Shown here one piece after another: positions 5,946-7,123 of a stretch of 7,123 bases of DNA. The DNA is taken from contig JAEUQE010000338.1 of the NCBI GenBank assembly GCA_016789785.1, positions 1 through 7,123 on the forward strand, in the 5' to 3' direction. Position 1 is the first letter of the stretch, and each line of letters starts with the position of its first letter. Under the pieces are notes generated by a model. That model ran no database searches. It had not been told where the DNA came from and saw nothing but the letters and a program-made list of their open reading frames with translations. The position numbers were made by a program, and so were the translations under genes. The DNA is from Bryobacterales bacterium (GTDB taxonomy: Bacteria > Acidobacteriota > Terriglobia > Bryobacterales > Bryobacteraceae).

Positions 5946-5984
5946 GGTCTATACTGTAGTCAAGGTCTATACTGTAGTCAAGGT
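5946..5984. repeat. Perfect 18-bp tandem duplication (2.2 copies)
   Basis: The unit GGTCTATACTGTAGTCAA occurs at 5946-5963 and again, identical, at 5964-5981, followed by GGT (5982-5984) beginning a third copy. The repeat ends directly before the Shine-Dalgarno of the S41 protease gene. Each unit contains TATACT, one base from the sigma70 -10 consensus, and a small dyad ACT-GT-AGT. Perfect identity suggests a recent slippage duplication or selection for paired sites. Because the duplication lies in the leader, it changes no protein. Confidence 0.95.
5950..5973 (+). promoter_or_regulatory. Two candidate -10 boxes (TATACT) ahead of the S41 protease
   Basis: TATACT is found at 5950-5955 and 5968-5973, 45 and 27 bases before the protease ATG, a suitable distance for transcription starts with a short leader. 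No good TTGACA-like -35 was found at a 16-18 base spacing for either, so a classical promoter is only tentatively proposed. The TGTAGT within each unit also resembles one half of BlaI/MecI-type operators (TACA-N-TGTA), but no complete palindrome is present. Confidence 0.3.
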
Positions 5985-5991
5985 GGAGGAG
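5985..5991 (+). promoter_or_regulatory. Ribosome-binding site of the S41 protease gene
   Basis: GGAGGAG lies 8 bases before the ATG at 6000, a strong site that fixes this start. The same bases can fold locally: GGAGG (5985-5989) pairs with CCTCT (5994-5998, one G-U pair) around a 4-base loop, which could partly mask the site. The short stem may be incidental. Confidence 0.75.
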
Positions 5992-5999
5992 CGCCTCTC

Positions 6000-7123
6000 A
6001 TGACATCCCGTGCCCGCACGGCCCTTAGGTCACTTGTATTTCCGCTCGCCCTGTTCATGGCCACGGCGGGTATCGCACTGCCGGCGGACTCCGGCAGCGA
6101 CGACATTACCAACAGCCTCAAGACTTTTACGAAGGTCTTCGAAGCTGTCGAATCGAACTTCGCGGACAAGGTCAGCGCGGAAAAGGTCCTCTACGAAGGC
6201 GCAATCCCGGGCATGCTGCGCACGCTCGATCCCCACTCCAATTTCTTTGATCCGAAAGAACTCCAGCGTTTCCGCGAGAATCAACGCGGCCAGTACTTCG
6301 GCGTCGGCATGCTCGTCGGCTTCCGCAACGGCCACGTCACCGTGCAGCATCCCTTCGAGGGGTCGCCCGCCAAGAAGGCTGGTCTGCGGCCCGGCGACCA
6401 GATCTTCCGCGTAAACGGCAACAACACCGAGAAAGCCACGGTGGAAGATGTCGTGCTATTGCTCAAAGGTCCGAGAGGTACGCCGGTCCAGGTCTCCGTG
6501 AAACGGGAAGGCCGCTTCGACCTGGTCACCTACGATCTCAATCGCGATCAGGTGGAGCGTCCCAGTGTCCCGACCTACGTGTGGTTGAGGCCGGGCGTCG
6601 GCTACATCAAGATCGAGTCCTTCAATCAGAACACCAGCCGCGAATTTGAGCACGCGCTGAAGTCTCTTGGTGAAGACAAGATCGAAGGCCTGGTCATTGA
6701 TCTGCGCGACAACGGCGGCGGCATTTTGCAGGAGGCCGTAGCGGTGGTCGAGCGCTTCCTCGATCGCGGCCAATCCATCGTTTCGCAGCGCGGGCGAATC
6801 TCCACGGAGCATTCCTACACCGCCCGCCGCGGAAATTCAGGCCGCAAGTATCCTCTCGTGGTGATGGTGGATCGCGGCTCCGCATCCGCCTCGGAAATTC
6901 TGTCGGGTGCCTTGCAGGATCACGATCGCGCATGGATCTTCGGCGATAACACTTTCGGCAAAGGTCTGGTGCAGGCGCCCTACGAGTTGTCCGGCGACTG
7001 CTCGCTGTTGCTCACCATTGCACGCTTCTATACGCCCAGTGGACGCCTGATTCAGCGCGATTATTCCAAAGGCAGCTTCTTCGAGTACTACTACAAGCAG
7101 AACACCGCCACTCGCAATGCCCG
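6000..7123 (+). CDS. S41-family C-terminal processing protease (CtpA/Tsp-like), 3' partial
   Basis: 374 complete codons from the ATG at 6000; the frame is still open at the window edge. An export signal spans residues 1-29 (basic TSRARTALR, hydrophobic LVFPLALFMATAGIAL, likely cleavage after Ala29). Then come a helical N-terminal domain with the GMLRTLDPHSNFFDPKE segment (71-87), a PDZ domain from about 98 to 172 (GQYFGVGM, SPAKKAGLRPGDQIFRVNG) and the S41 catalytic core. The core shows GYIKIESF, the LVIDLRDNGGG strand, DRGSASASEILSGALQD with nucleophile Ser296, and TFGKGLVQ with the general-base Lys321. The 25-residue Ser-Lys spacing equals that of E. coli Tsp (430/455). Such proteases trim or degrade proteins in the periplasm or cell envelope from their C-termini. 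A good ribosome site and an 18-bp tandem repeat precede the start. The missing C-terminus prevents assigning a subgroup. Confidence in family and start is high. Confidence 0.95.
   Translation, partial: MTSRARTALRSLVFPLALFMATAGIALPADSGSDDITNSLKTFTKVFEAVESNFADKVSAEKVLYEGAIPGMLRTLDPHSNFFDPKELQRFRENQRGQYFGVGMLVGFRNGHVTVQHPFEGSPAKKAGLRPGDQIFRVNGNNTEKATVEDVVLLLKGPRGTPVQVSVKREGRFDLVTYDLNRDQVERPSVPTYVWLRPGVGYIKIESFNQNTSREFEHALKSLGEDKIEGLVIDLRDNGGGILQEAVAVVERFLDRGQSIVSQRGRISTEHSYTARRGNSGRKYPLVVMVDRGSASASEILSGALQDHDRAWIFGDNTFGKGLVQAPYELSGDCSLLLTIARFYTPSGRLIQRDYSKGSFFEYYYKQNTATRNA

Overview
The window is a GC-rich bacterial chromosome segment with densely packed genes. The gene content and protein style suggest Acidobacteria, most likely a Solibacter/Bryobacter-type lineage. 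The basis is a fused membrane/spermidine-synthase-like protein, an ECF sigma factor of familiar acidobacterial style, metX-metW, an S41 protease and the C-terminal style of the first partial protein. This placement is inference; no rRNA or marker gene is present.

Layout. Positions 1-102 hold the last 33 codons of an unidentified rightward gene. A 100-base convergent gap follows. From about 5118 down to 203 there are five leftward genes: an ECF sigma factor (5118-4570); a small membrane-anchored protein overlapping its 3' end, with a YCII-like domain (4612-4067); a 650-residue integral membrane protein fused to a spermidine-synthase-like domain (3991-2039); metX, homoserine O-acyltransferase (1948-842); and metW (838-203). 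The metX-metW pair is a tight methionine-biosynthesis unit. The sigma/YCII pair is a separate, translationally coupled regulatory unit. Whether all five are co-transcribed cannot be decided from sequence. Between the membrane protein and metX lies a short open frame of 38 codons with a Cys-Cys-Cys tract, ending inside metX: a candidate cysteine-sensing leader peptide.

To the right, divergent from the sigma factor, is a small exported VOC (glyoxalase-fold) protein (5233-5679). Next comes a roughly 320-base stretch with no intact gene (5680-5999). It holds a broken P-loop ATPase start (5705-5848) and a perfect 18-bp tandem duplication carrying two TATACT boxes just ahead of the last gene. That gene, 6000 to the window end, is an exported S41 C-terminal processing protease with PDZ domain and an intact Ser-Lys catalytic dyad, cut off by the window edge.

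The points most worth following are the YCII domain fused to a probable membrane anti-sigma factor, the poly-cysteine leader before metX, the duplicated promoter-like repeat before the protease, and the VOC protein that has lost three of four metal ligands. No CRISPR array, tRNA, rRNA or insertion sequence was seen.
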